Below, piece by piece: positions 10,701 through 19,920 of a DNA stretch of 33,218 nucleotides. A program made the position numbers and the translations under genes. Below the pieces are notes generated by a model. It did not search any database. It was not told the origin of the DNA and saw only the letters and a list, made by a program, of their open reading frames with translations. Origin of the DNA: Trichosphaerium sp. ATCC 40318 (taxonomy: Eukaryota; Discosea; Flabellinia; Trichosidae); contig JALMLS010000528.1 of assembly GCA_038496445.1 (NCBI GenBank), forward strand, positions 1 to 33,218, given 5' to 3'. Numbering within the stretch: the first letter of the stretch is position 1; each line of letters starts with the position of its first letter.

Positions 10701-11353
10701 CTTGTAGTAGCTGAATAGTAGATGCTACACCTCTGAAGACAAAGTTGTACAAAGTAGTTGATCCAATTGGTGCGCTTAAGAAGAAATAAAAAGTCAATAG
10801 AGAATATGTCAAATGTGAATCATCTCATCACTTTACCTTGCCATAATCAACTCAGTATTATCAAGTTCTATAACAGGACATCTTCCAGGAACAAGTTCAA
10901 TAGGTGGCCATCGAACACTGGCTATATTACTTATTTCCAAATCGACAGCGTCTGCCTAAAATACAAAAACAGAATATTAATTACAGTGTCAAGTACTTTT
11001 TTTTTGAAACAAAGATCGGGACGCGCACGCAAGGTTCAAAGCCAATTAAAAAAGCATTATCTGTTGTGTCTGGAGGTATTGGAGCATTATTACATAGAGT
11101 CTGATCAGTTGCCTCACATCTCCAGTTATTTGTGTTCCTACAACGTACGTCCGTTACACATAAGATATCATATGATTTTAATTTATGTTTTCTTTTTGAG
11201 TCGACGACAAGGACTGAACGTACTCCCACGCTGAACTCTGTGCGCCTGTCCATATAACACGGACTTGACAAGCGCCAAGGCTTATAAAACAAATTACGAC
11301 TAAAGGTAATCAGCTAACAAAGAATCACGTGTTGTTAAAGTGCAAAGAGTCAT
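7749..11353 (-). CDS. Large secreted protein with beta-rich ectodomain, Pro/Thr stalk and Cys-rich end, 14 exons
   Basis: Exons: 11353-11329, 11299-11224, 11137-11029, 10955-10837, 10774-10645, 10599-10441, 10390-10293, 10231-10123, 10049-9848, 9712-9586, 9541-9367, 9319-9042, 8961-7969, 7917-7749; about 922 residues, all phases consistent. The start gives a signal peptide (MTLCTLTTLVICFISLGAC). Residues ~23-560 are strand-rich with repeated short Gly/Asn/Ser turns (NISDGVTVDMS, VTGGFIGFYGVLRFTG), like right-handed beta-helix surface proteins. Residues ~570-835 are a mucin-like stalk of PT units (APTNAPT, PPTDAPT). The tail holds a Cys cluster (DGCLCTSVACEN, FLCPKPNGQDC, GTCTCEF); no membrane segment follows, so it may be secreted or held by partners. 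The 10232-10292 intron needs a GC donor. This is likely a cell-surface or matrix adhesin (inference). Confidence 0.85.
8040..8860 (-). repeat. Degenerate repeat encoding Pro/Thr stalk
   Basis: This is a long tract of 9- to 18-base units, coding PT, APT, PPT and DAPT on the minus strand. Third positions vary, so the array is not freshly expanded. Its antisense reads as a Gly/Val-rich frame, which is an artefact of the repeat. Confidence 0.85.
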
Positions 11354-12152
11354 GATCCAAGTGTTTTAGTAAAAGTTGTTTTATCAAACTGTTTTTTTCA
11401 CAATTTAGCGAGATACAAATCACGTGAACAACAAAACGGTTGTATATACGCGTTATCTCATAAAAGAGCGTTATTTTGTTCATAGGAGATAAGTTATAAA
11501 GGGTATTGTTTATAATCTATTCTAGCTTGTTTTAAACACGTCTAAGTAGAAAGTACCGAATAGGCGACTAAACGTTAGGTGCATTGCCAATGAGCCTCAC
11601 AATCCATAAACGAGATGGTCGTGATTAGTCTTGCCAACGTGTTTTGAAATTAAACGGTTAATTTGCTAACATGCTTTGTTATGTACACCTAACAGATAGA
11701 CGCTGGTAATTGCAGTAAAAAAGTCGTTTAATATCACGTGGACGCTCAAAAGGGTAAAGTGCGTTTACATTTTCTTTGGTAAAAAATAAAGCGCGCTTCG
11801 TACTGCACTGTAAAGTTAAAGGCAACGCACGAAATTCCAAAAAAAGAGAAGTGCTTTTTTTGTTGTTACCTCAAGTTGTAACTTGGTTATCATTCCCCGA
11901 AATACTACCCACAGTCGTCACTCATACTGTTGTGACATGTTTACTGAAGTTATACTTCATGGCGTAATTGTAAAGATTGAACAGTACGTTGTTTGTTAAC
12001 TACAACTTTGACCAATTCATTTGAACATGTGTGCTCCATTTCCGCAGTACAGCCTCTGATATTCTTGTGTTTGAGATGTAGTTCAGCAACAAGTGCGTTT
12101 TATGGTAAGTTTATTGATTACTATACGAACAGTCAAAGGCTTAGTCTTCCAA
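11354..12152. other. Intergenic, 0.8 kb, no gene seen
   Basis: This is the longest gene-free stretch in the left half. It lies between the promoter of the 14-exon gene and the 3' end of the GPI-type gene, both on minus. It carries CACGTG at 11421-11426 and 11735-11740. A 63-codon plus-strand frame at 11776-11967 has no motif or splice partner and is not called. Confidence 0.5.
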
Positions 12153-14337
12153 CTACAACATGACCAAAGCGAAGAGAGAAATAAGAGCACTCAATACGAA
12201 TGCTTTAATCGAAGCTGGCGACGATGGTGGTGATGTCGCTTGAGGAGTAGTTGGCTCTATAGGTTCTTGCGTTGGCATTGTTGGCACTGGTACTATTTCT
12301 GGGAAACATCCAACAGGTGAGCCACTTATGCTTTGCCAACTAAACACAGCATCTTCAATAGCTTCGGTTGGTTCTGAAGCTGTCACAACCATTGTATATT
12401 GTTCACCTTGAACGAGGAAAGCCGCTATTGGTATATTTTCTCCAGCTTTTACGAATGATCCAGCAGAGCAATCAGGTGGAAGGGTGCTGTAAAAAAGGTA
12501 AGGTACTGTAAGTTGTATATTCTTTACTAGTTTCGAAGAAGGAACTTACTCGAAATTTCGCATACTGTATGCCTCAGGTGCAACAGATTCGTTGAAAAGG
12601 GTTAATACAAGTTTATCAATCATATTGCAGCCATCAGGCACGATGACGTTTGAAAACGGAGAGACTATAGTATATCCAGTGGTTGTAACATCGATTGGCT
12701 AGCAAAAAAAAAATGAGTTTGTGCTGAGAATTGTTGGCACATGTCAAACGTACCACTGCGTTCCAGCTACCCATAGGACCATCATCGCTACATTCAGTTG
12801 TCACATTACCATCAGGAGTTGAAACTCGTGCATATTGCTAAGAAAGAAAAGGTGTTAACCTAAAAAGTTTGCTGAACACGTGTTTGTTTTTTTTCATACT
12901 GTGTCTCCGAGTCTCATAGGATTTGTGCAATTTGTAGGAGCGACAGGGTTTAAAGGAGGCTCAGCTGCAGGGACATACTCTTGTACCAAAACACCAGCAA
13001 GAACTACAATCAACAAGTGAGCTAAAACTGGAAATACATGAAAAAACAGTGGTTACTGGCGTACGTTCATTATATTCCATTCCAAAAACGAAAGTATACT
13101 CAGTACCACTTTCTAACTCCCACACATCACTAGAGATAATCGTCGTCTTCGTAATTTTGGTTCCACAATTGGTGTTGTCCATGCATGGTCCGACGTAGTC
13201 GGCATAAGCTTCAATACCAAATGGTGTTCTGACAGGTTCGATTAATTCCCCAACGAGAAAGCCAATAGATTTCGTAAAGTGAGTGGTACTAAAGAAAAGA
13301 TAAATAAGTGAAAATAAAGAGCCACTAGTCTTGTGTACCCATTGTTCGAGTTTGCTACTATGCCAGTAAACCCTAAGGTATAGTTTGCAGTTGCTGGTGG
13401 TGTCCACGTAAATGTGGCCGATCGGATAGGGGATACAAAGCCTGTAAACCCTCGTAAAACACTGTTTCGGTCTAGTTCTACTAAGGCTTGGTATTCAGGC
13501 TGTTTAGTTAACTCAACAACAAACACTCCCTCGAAACCAGTTTGGGGCTTTTTGATGCTATCGTCATGTGTTACAATACCAATAATAGTACCGGCTGGAA
13601 GCCATATAGCTCCAATAGAGGTAGCAGCTAAGAATTATGTCAGATTTTTATTTTCGAACAATGTTACAAAGAGAAGAAAAAAAAAAGAGTGAAAAACGGA
13701 CCTGGGTTACTTTGGATTTCGCCATGAAGGGCCCATACGAGGTTATCGCAAGAGGCAGCACAGTCAAAAGAGTCTGCATAGAAACCAACGTTGATGTGTT
13801 TAAGGAGATAACTAGAAGCATGAACTGCAAAAAAATTAGACTCAAAAAAAAATACCACGTGATCAAAACCCAAAAAAAGAGAAAAAAATGTTTTCCGGAT
13901 TTAAATAATCAAAAGACTCCGAATCAGAATCTAAATAGGCGAAATAAGTACCTGTGACGTAGTAAAACCCGGATGTAGCAACAGAAAGTTCCATTGATAC
14001 CCACGAAGTTGATTTTGTGCCACTAAAGGAGTAATGAGTATAAAACACCTTGTCACGTGTGTTTGGATAGTTTATTGATTATTGTTAATTAACAACAAAA
14101 AAAAAGGGATAGAGCGTACACTGCGCATTCGCCGCTTGCACCTAGGCCTAGAATAGTATACTGGGGTGGCGTAGCGCAAGTCCCGGCAGAATTTTTCCTT
14201 CAGGAAATGAGTTAATTGTTTGATTATATGATTTATTGACGTCTGTACCCGCAAGAGACATCGGCGAGTTGGCCAGAGAAACTTATTTTTGCAGAGTACG
14301 CGACTGCTGCGAAAAGCACAAGGTAGAAGAGATGCAT
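12153..14337 (-). CDS. Secreted beta-sandwich-like protein with GPI-anchor signal, 10 exons
   Basis: Exons: 14337-14249, 14197-14120, 14022-13952, 13824-13702, 13627-13339, 13288-13065, 13003-12900, 12837-12754, 12698-12550, 12486-12153; about 514 residues with every phase agreeing. The N-terminus MHLFYLVLFAAVAYSAK is a signal peptide. The ectodomain contains repeated strand-rich units with conserved Cys (SCGKNSAGTCATPP, DSFDCAASCDN, GPCMDNTNCG, PTNCTNP, PDGCNM, PPDCSAGSF) and may be two or three related folds; I cannot name the family. After a Pro-rich spacer (MPTQEPIEPTTPQATSPP) the chain ends in small residues and a hydrophobic tail (AFVLSALISLFALVML) with no charged tail, the classical GPI signal, so the protein is likely on the cell surface. 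The exon at 13003 has a second in-frame acceptor giving a start at 13027, which adds eight mostly hydrophobic residues. Confidence 0.85.
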
Positions 14338-14749
14338 TAGCAGTTGAGGTCAAACCAGTATGGATTGAAAAAAATTGGATATTTTCGGTAAATTTTGGTT
14401 GTTACTTCAATTCAAATGTTCACCAATCTCGTCGATATTTCACAAAAAAAACGCGCGCAATATGCTGCCCAAGTGTAGACTATAGGTAGAATTTACTATT
14501 GCGAAAAAACTGTTACCCTTTTGATACTTTACGACACAGTAAATGAATCAACACAAAGTACCTTCACGTGGTATTTTTTTGTTTTAATGATTTCAAAACC
14601 AACAGTTTTAGAGCCTATTTGATAAGTGTAATGTACTTTCATGTACTCGTACTTAACTATGTAACGATACCTTAATAATGATACTGCTAAACTAATTGCC
14701 GTTCATCTGTATTACAGGTACCATATTAATACAACCAACTCTGTGATTT
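14338..14749. other. Intergenic between divergent genes, no gene seen
   Basis: Upstream region of the GPI-type gene (minus) and of a small plus-strand gene. CACGTG occurs at 14565-14570. A splice-acceptor-like TATTACAG at 14711-14717 could mark an unassigned first exon of the following gene. Confidence 0.4.
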
Positions 14750-15004
14750 ATGGCTTGTTTCTTCATTCTTGCTCTCAAAAATCGGTTCAAAGAAGGATTG
14801 CCTATTACTGTAACTCTCCAGACTCTGAAAGTCCTTGACTTAACCCTTAAATACTTAATAAACATCTTTTTATTCTAGTCTCTCGGTTACGTTACAGTAC
14901 TAGTTTATTGGATTTTGTTCGAAAAATTTCGAACTTCCTTGTTCGAAAAGCGGTCTCAACGCAAAGATTCTGGTGAGGTAATGTTAAGTGAAAGGGAACT
15001 ATGA
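14750..15004 (+). CDS. Small putative membrane protein, 2 exons
   Basis: Exons 14750-14830 and 14879-15004 join in phase around a 48-base intron (GTCCTTG to TTCTAG), giving 68 residues. The second exon reads on past the stop that an unspliced message would meet, which supports the splice. It has one hydrophobic segment (SLGYVTVLVYWILF) followed by a basic stretch (FEKFRTSLFEKRSQRKD) and an acidic end. An upstream exon is possible because an acceptor-like site lies at about 14717. The gene contains an 18-base near-palindrome (GTTCGAAA, AA, TTTCGAAC) at 14917-14934. No family is recognised. Confidence 0.4.
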
Positions 15005-15266
15005 CAACAATAAAATAGTACAACAGCATCAATATTAGCGTCAATACATAACGTTTACCACTATAATAATAAAGTGAGGTTTACGGTACATTTTTTTGTG
15101 TTGCCTCAGGTTCGCTAAAAAAACCCAACATTCAGTTTTAGTTTCTAAGTCAGAATCTCATCTCTTCTACGGATATTACCACAGGTCCTCAACACTAAAT
15201 AACACAGCTGGGTATTGATAAAACATACATTTATATATCCACAAGAACAGTAACAACACATCAAAA

Positions 15267-15659
15267 ATGTGGAAGAACCTCAAGCGCTGTAGTAAAGCAA
15301 TACGATCTACTTTAGGTCGCACAAAAAAAAACTCAAGAAAAAAACCTTTTCATTATAATGCTTATGACGTAACAATGATTAATGGCGACTATGTATATAT
15401 ATCACCTATACACAAAGATAAAAAGTCATATCACTTAAAAATAAGCTTCACTATCAACACTGGAGCGAATAATAACAGAACACAACAACCTAAAACTCTG
15501 GAACATGTAAATACTTCAAAACACACCTACACTCAAAACAAAAGCAATACACAACGAAGGAACTATTGCGAACACACAAACAAAAACTATGTAAATCCGT
15601 TACCTCTATTCTTATTTTTTACATTGCTTTTGATGATGGTGACCAACACTTTTAAATAA
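15267..15659 (+). CDS. Basic hypothetical protein with C-terminal membrane segment
   Basis: A 130-residue intronless frame. The N-terminus is strongly basic (MWKNLKRCSKAIRSTLGRTK), the middle is Asn/Thr/Gln-rich and polar (TINTGANNNRTQQPKT), and the last ~20 residues are hydrophobic (PLPLFLFFTLLLMMV), like a tail anchor. A TATA-like TTTATATAT lies about 35 bases before the ATG, and the next ATG upstream is out of frame. The TAA is followed by A/T-rich sequence that could serve as polyadenylation signal. It resembles no family I know. Confidence 0.5.
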   Translation: MWKNLKRCSKAIRSTLGRTKKNSRKKPFHYNAYDVTMINGDYVYISPIHKDKKSYHLKISFTINTGANNNRTQQPKTLEHVNTSKHTYTQNKSNTQRRNYCEHTNKNYVNPLPLFLFFTLLLMMVTNTFK

Positions 15660-15873
15660 AAAACTTAAAAATCACACTTGTTTTACTTGTTGTTTTTCTT
15701 GTTGACTCGTGCGTTCACACGTGCTTCTGGATATCATACCGCACTATACTCATGTACTCTATTAAACATATTGTATGCTACTATTTATTGTAGTCTGCGA
15801 GCACTGATATCTAGAGAGCAGTACTTAACTTTGTTAAGGTAGTATTTGTAATTACGCTATCTGGTTAGACGCA

Positions 15874-16450
15874 ATGCTTTCTATTAAAATAGTAGAGGCT
15901 AAAGACTTACTCAACATGGACACAACAGGTATAAAACCGCGAGTTTCGGAGTCTTTAAAGAGTTTTTATTGTTTTATTATTCCTGATCCCTCTGCTGACG
16001 TCTTTTAGGCAAAAGTGACCCATACGTTGAAGTGCAGGTTGGATACGAGTATAAATGGTCCAAAGTATGGAAAACAAAAGTGAAAAACAACACATTGTCG
16101 CCAGTATGGAACGAAGAATTCACGTGCGCACATGACTACATTAATCTTTTCGATAACATGGTAATAATAATTCTTAACTCGATTGTAGTATCCCTGTTGG
16201 TGACGTGTACCAAGCTAGAATACGCCTAAAATTAAAGGATAAAGATATAATGAGCGCTGATGACCAGGTTAGGCGATGATCACGTGATACATTTTAACAC
16301 ATCCACTAACTTTTTTTCCTTACCAAGATGGGTGGTATCGAAATTCCGCTAAAGGGGCTTGAAAAAGGGGCTGTACATGATAAGTGGTATGGTATTAAGC
16401 TAAAAAAAAAGGACGCTGGCGTTATTCATGTTATTTATAAGCTTGAATAG
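15874..16450 (+). CDS. Single C2-domain protein, 4 exons
   Basis: Exons 15874-15928, 16009-16123, 16189-16267, 16328-16450 give 123 residues, essentially one C2 domain. It shows the opening MLSIKIVEAKDLLNMD, the GKSDPYVEVQVG strand, NNTLSPVWNEEFT, then LKLKDKDIMSADD and GGIEIPL. Acidic residues at the loop positions (MDTTGKSDPY, KDKDIMSADD) suggest Ca-dependent lipid binding, though some canonical Asp are replaced. Such stand-alone C2 proteins dock to membranes on Ca signals. The second intron starts at CAC|GTG within a CACGTG; this splice is called because it rejoins WNEEFT to IPVGDVYQ and keeps phase. A longer unspliced reading would insert about 20 residues in the middle of the domain. Confidence 0.85.
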
Positions 16451-16653
16451 TTATATGTAATAAAAACCACCGATCTGCCCATTATTTCATTAAAAAGTAC
16501 CGTAGATTTGCTTGCCGAAGGCATTCTGAAGTTTTGAGCTATCGCATTACGAAACCCTTAGTTTTCCACGTGTAATTGCTAGTAAGAGCGTAAACACGTG
16601 TTGATGAATCGGTAGTTAAGTGTTATTCTGAAAATACAGTAAAAGCTTCCCAA

Positions 16654-18240
16654 ATGAAGATCAAACGCCTCCTGGTTTTTATTTCAATATGTATTATTGC
16701 AGCAGGTACCTTTAAAGCGGTTTAATAAAATAACGCGAAAGACTCCTCTAAAACACAATTATTCTTCCATTTTTGCGCTGTCAACAGACAGCACTTAGTG
16801 CCAATATAAATTGGATAGAAAAAAAGTTAATTGGTGCTGTAAGTCGCTTAATAATGATGTTATAGTGAGTCAAAGTACAATCACGTCGATAATTGGTGAT
16901 TCAAACGCAGCATTTATTGACGGTGGTATGTCGTTGACGGATAAAAACTTTGGACGAAGAATTGTAGTTGAGGTAGGGCCGACACGAGTTGGTCTTGTAA
17001 GATTTTCTAAAATATTTGAGAGAGATGGTAACATGTTGTGTCTGCAACACTAAAAATCTGACTTTTCCCGAGGTGGACCTGTACCAGACAATGCAGAAAT
17101 CATAAACGCAACTTTTACAGTGACAACAGGTGATGTAATCTTAGACGCAGCAATATTCGAAGCGACCAAACTATGGGATGAAGATACAGTCACATGGGAT
17201 AATTATGGTAATTTGTACAAACTATTTTATGCCTTTAAAGTAAGTCTTCTTAGGCCTAATATCTACTTCACCGGACCTGTTTATCACAGATATAAAGTAT
17301 GTGGATAGTCATGTTGTACATGCTAATGTAACTTGTACGCTAAAGATAAATGGCCGTGTTTTGAAGTTGTTAACTTGTTTTTTAGCGTATTTCCAAAATT
17401 TGGTTGCAACTAACTTTACCAATGATTTCGGGTGGAGTTTTCTGCAAAATTTAGGTTTATCTAGTTTCAATAGCAATGATAATACAGTTGAAAGTACAAG
17501 ACCTTCTTTATCTGTTGAATGGCGTTGTAATGACCAAGATGGTTGCACACGTGATGTACACATGATTTTCACATAACGTTATTAACCTTTTTTAAACAGT
17601 GCTTTGTTGGCAACCTCAAGTGTCAGTGTTCCCTTAATTCGACTGTATACGATTGTCCTGATGTTTTAGATGGAACAGTGACCCTTCCTCAGGGAGAAAT
17701 AACTTGGACAAGTACGTTCCCAAAGCAAAACCTTATAAAGAATGAAGCTTGTTTGTAGATGCTTTTAAAACTACAAACTCTTCAATTATCGTCTTCAACA
17801 TTGACACAACAGTTGTCTTTGAATCCTGCCATGACATCAAAGGTAAGAAATTTGTAGCAGCACTTTTTGGTTATGTGCTTTCATGCAAACTTATGTATTT
17901 GTGTAAACAGGTACAATTCAAGTCAACTTCCAACTTGGTGCAGGACTAGAGGCTGTCCTCTTGAAATACAAAAGCACTTGTACTATTTCTGATGTCAATG
18001 TTGTTTTCAAAGGTGTAAACGATGACTGCATTACAGGTCGGGCAGTGAACCGAGGTACATAAATCTGAAAAATTTACATAGTCAAACTAAAAAACGTCTA
18101 CTTTACTTGAATTGAGTTGTCTCCATTTAGGTGCAAGTCTCGTTGCTGTTTTTGGAAATATTTGTTCTGGAAGTATTAAGACTATTCAAGCCACAATTTT
18201 GATAATCATTGCAATACTGTTAGCAGTTGTCATACCATAA
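16654..18240 (+). CDS. Secreted DNRLRE-like surface protein with hydrophobic (GPI-type) tail, 10 exons
   Basis: Exons: 16654-16705, 16792-16833, 16866-17027, 17073-17207, 17290-17355, 17386-17555, 17600-17711, 17759-17842, 17911-18054, 18131-18240; about 358 residues with consistent phases. Residues 1-18 form a signal peptide (MKIKRLLVFISICIIAA). The first third resembles the DNRLRE/CBM96 type of extracellular domain: IGDSNAAFIDGG, VGLVRFSKIF, PDNAEIINATFTV, and the hallmark LWDEDTVTWDNY. The rest has several Cys pairs (CNDQDGCTRDC, KCQCSLNSTVYDC, DDCITG). It ends in a hydrophobic tail (TILIIIAILLAVVIP) with no charged residues after it, as in GPI signals. Introns are as short as 30-32 bases; the 30-base one (17356-17385) is stop-free and in frame, so retention would add ten residues. 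A CACGTG lies at the end of exon 6. Confidence 0.82.
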
Positions 18241-18493
18241 AGTCAATGCTGCTTATGCATCATTTATTTATCTCCTATTTTAACTTTAGGCATACATTTA
18301 CCTTAAATGCTTCATATCTACTACTACCCCATGCACCTTTTGCACTATTCCAAGGCGTGTTCAAGTCTATCCACATGCCAACCTAATGTTATTCTGTTGT
18401 TTACCATTACAGGCTTGAAAAATCGAATTGCTTTTTCTATTTATAGCCATTCAATGATTTCTTTTCTGAGTCGTTCAAGTGCAACAAACCAGC

Positions 18494-18518
18494 AATTTAT
18501 AACGTAACGGGAAGCACC
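18494..18518 (+). promoter_or_regulatory. Second copy of the 25-base element before a Ras start
   Basis: Identical over 25 bases to the element at 5400-5424 on the other strand, again ending four bases before an ATG. It includes TTTATAACG and ACGGGAAGC. Its preservation ahead of a decayed Ras copy favours recent duplication or gene conversion. Confidence 0.5.
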
Positions 18519-18522
18519 TTGG

Positions 18523-19396
18523 ATGGTTGAATATAAGATAGTAGTTATTGGCGATGGTGTAGGTAAATCAGCACTTACAATACAACTTATTCAAAATCAC
18601 TTTGTTGATGAATACGACCCTACCATAGAAGATTCGTAAGTGTTTTTAATCAAACGCTTTTTACGCAGTTTACTCTTCTCTTTGGTTCAAACGTGTTATA
18701 ACGCTTATGTAGGTATTGTAAACTATGTATTGTGGACAAGGAGACACTTCTTTTGGATATTCTTCATACAGCGGGAAGAGAAGAGTACAATGTAATTAAT
18801 GCGTGATCAAGTATCAGCTGAACGCGTATAACTAACGTATTTGTTAACATGTAGTACATGAGAACAGGCGAAGGGTTTTTAATTGTTTACGCCATTACAA
18901 GCCGTGTATCGTTCGAGGAAGTAACAGCTTTATATGACCGAGTTAGAAAGTACGGAACTTTACAAATCTATAGTCCAATTTTACCTTGTGGATCGGCATC
19001 TACGACAGACAGACTACCAATAATCAAACATGTGCTACACAAACATGCCCCTTCTATCCAAGCTTGAGGAGCTTTTAGAGTAAAAGAATAAACGTCAACT
19101 TTCTTTTTCCCATTATTTTATCAAAAAAGGTTTTTGCTGATATTGGATTAGAGTCAAGGATCTAGACACTTTCCCTTCAGTAATAGTTGGGAATAAAGTT
19201 GATTTAGAAGAAGACAGACAAGTTACTAAAGGAGAAGGAGAAGAGCTTGGAAAGCATTACAGCCCTTTTATGAGACATCAGCTAAAACACGTGAAAATGT
19301 CGAAGAAGCTTTTTATCAACTTGTACGAGAGATAAGCAACAAGATTCGATTACATCAAACCCTATTAAACAAAATAGACAGTGTGCTATGATGTAA
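18523..19396 (+). pseudogene. Decayed Ras-family GTPase (Ras copy 2)
   Basis: Equivalent exons are 18523-18635, about 18717-18805, 18855-18949 and 19152-19396. Where preserved it is closer to canonical Ras than copy 1: [45 protein letters not shown], and a CaaX-coding end. The damage is clear. The P-loop reads GDGVGKS, one residue short of GxxxxGK(S/T). Exon 2 has four extra bases before the usual MRDQ codons, so the normal splice runs into TGA; a GTAATT at that point could serve as a new donor and keep frame by deleting the segment. Exon 4 has two 4-base deletions; the first destroys ETSAK and leads to an early stop, so the CaaX box is lost. The Gln61 position is Arg (HTAGREEY). If transcribed it could give only a truncated, probably non-binding product. 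Confidence 0.78.
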
Positions 19397-19920
19397 AAAA
19401 AACAGCTTGCGGGGAATGGACACAGAGCCACAATTTTTCAAGCATTTATTCTCAAATGTACCGTAAACAAATACTTGTTTACGGTGCATTGATTTAGAAG
19501 AGGGCCACAGGCCTTCGCATACTTATTTTAGTTTACAAGTTTGATTAGCGTTAACTGCAGTATTGCAATGTCAAAGCTATTTTCATCATAGAGTTATTAG
19601 TAATTTCTCATATGCTAGCCACGTTCTTCTCCTTATTAGCTAGTTTTTAGGCAATAGGTAAATTTTTTTACCGGGCATTTTACCAGATATACTATGCTGA
19701 TTCTTAGTTCTGAGTTGTACTGAGAACCAGAAAATTGACCTTTTTTTTCTGTGAAGAGTAGAAAGGTTTTCATACAAAATAATAAACACGTGCGGGTATA
19801 ACCTTTTATTCACGTGAACGTTATCCTCTTCTTCGGAGAATAAGAATTTGTGCAGCACAGTGCATGTCTCCATGTCGCACAAAACTTAATAACCGACCGT
19901 CTTTTATTGTAAACTGACAA
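19397..19920. other. Intergenic, no gene seen
   Basis: Holds a strong hairpin (19457-19488) and two CACGTG palindromes (19787-19792, 19811-19816) within the last 140 bases before the next start codon. A minus-strand frame at 19640-19882 has no motif and is not called. Confidence 0.5.
19457..19488. repeat. Perfect hairpin downstream of Ras copy 2
   Basis: An 11-base perfect stem (ACCGTAAACAA and its complement) around the loop ATAC, extended to 14 pairs by two more Watson-Crick pairs and one G-T pair. It sits about 60 bases after the Ras copy 2 stop. It could be an RNA 3' structure, a protein-binding palindrome or a tiny mobile-element relic. Confidence 0.6.

Larger units (their letters stand above)
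18494..19396 (+). repeat. Right arm of the inverted Ras duplication
   Basis: Partner of 4499-5424, about 13 kb away in the opposite orientation. The 3' part of the third intron and exon 4 are far more similar to the partner than exons 1-2 are, which points to a partial conversion tract. Confidence 0.8.

Noticed and set aside
13637-13957. Plus-strand Lys-rich frame
   Set aside because: Antisense of T-rich introns and exons of the GPI-type gene.
14072-14353. Minus-strand 93-residue frame starting MTSTANAS
   Set aside because: A different frame from 14337 gives a signal peptide and splices cleanly into the ten-exon gene.
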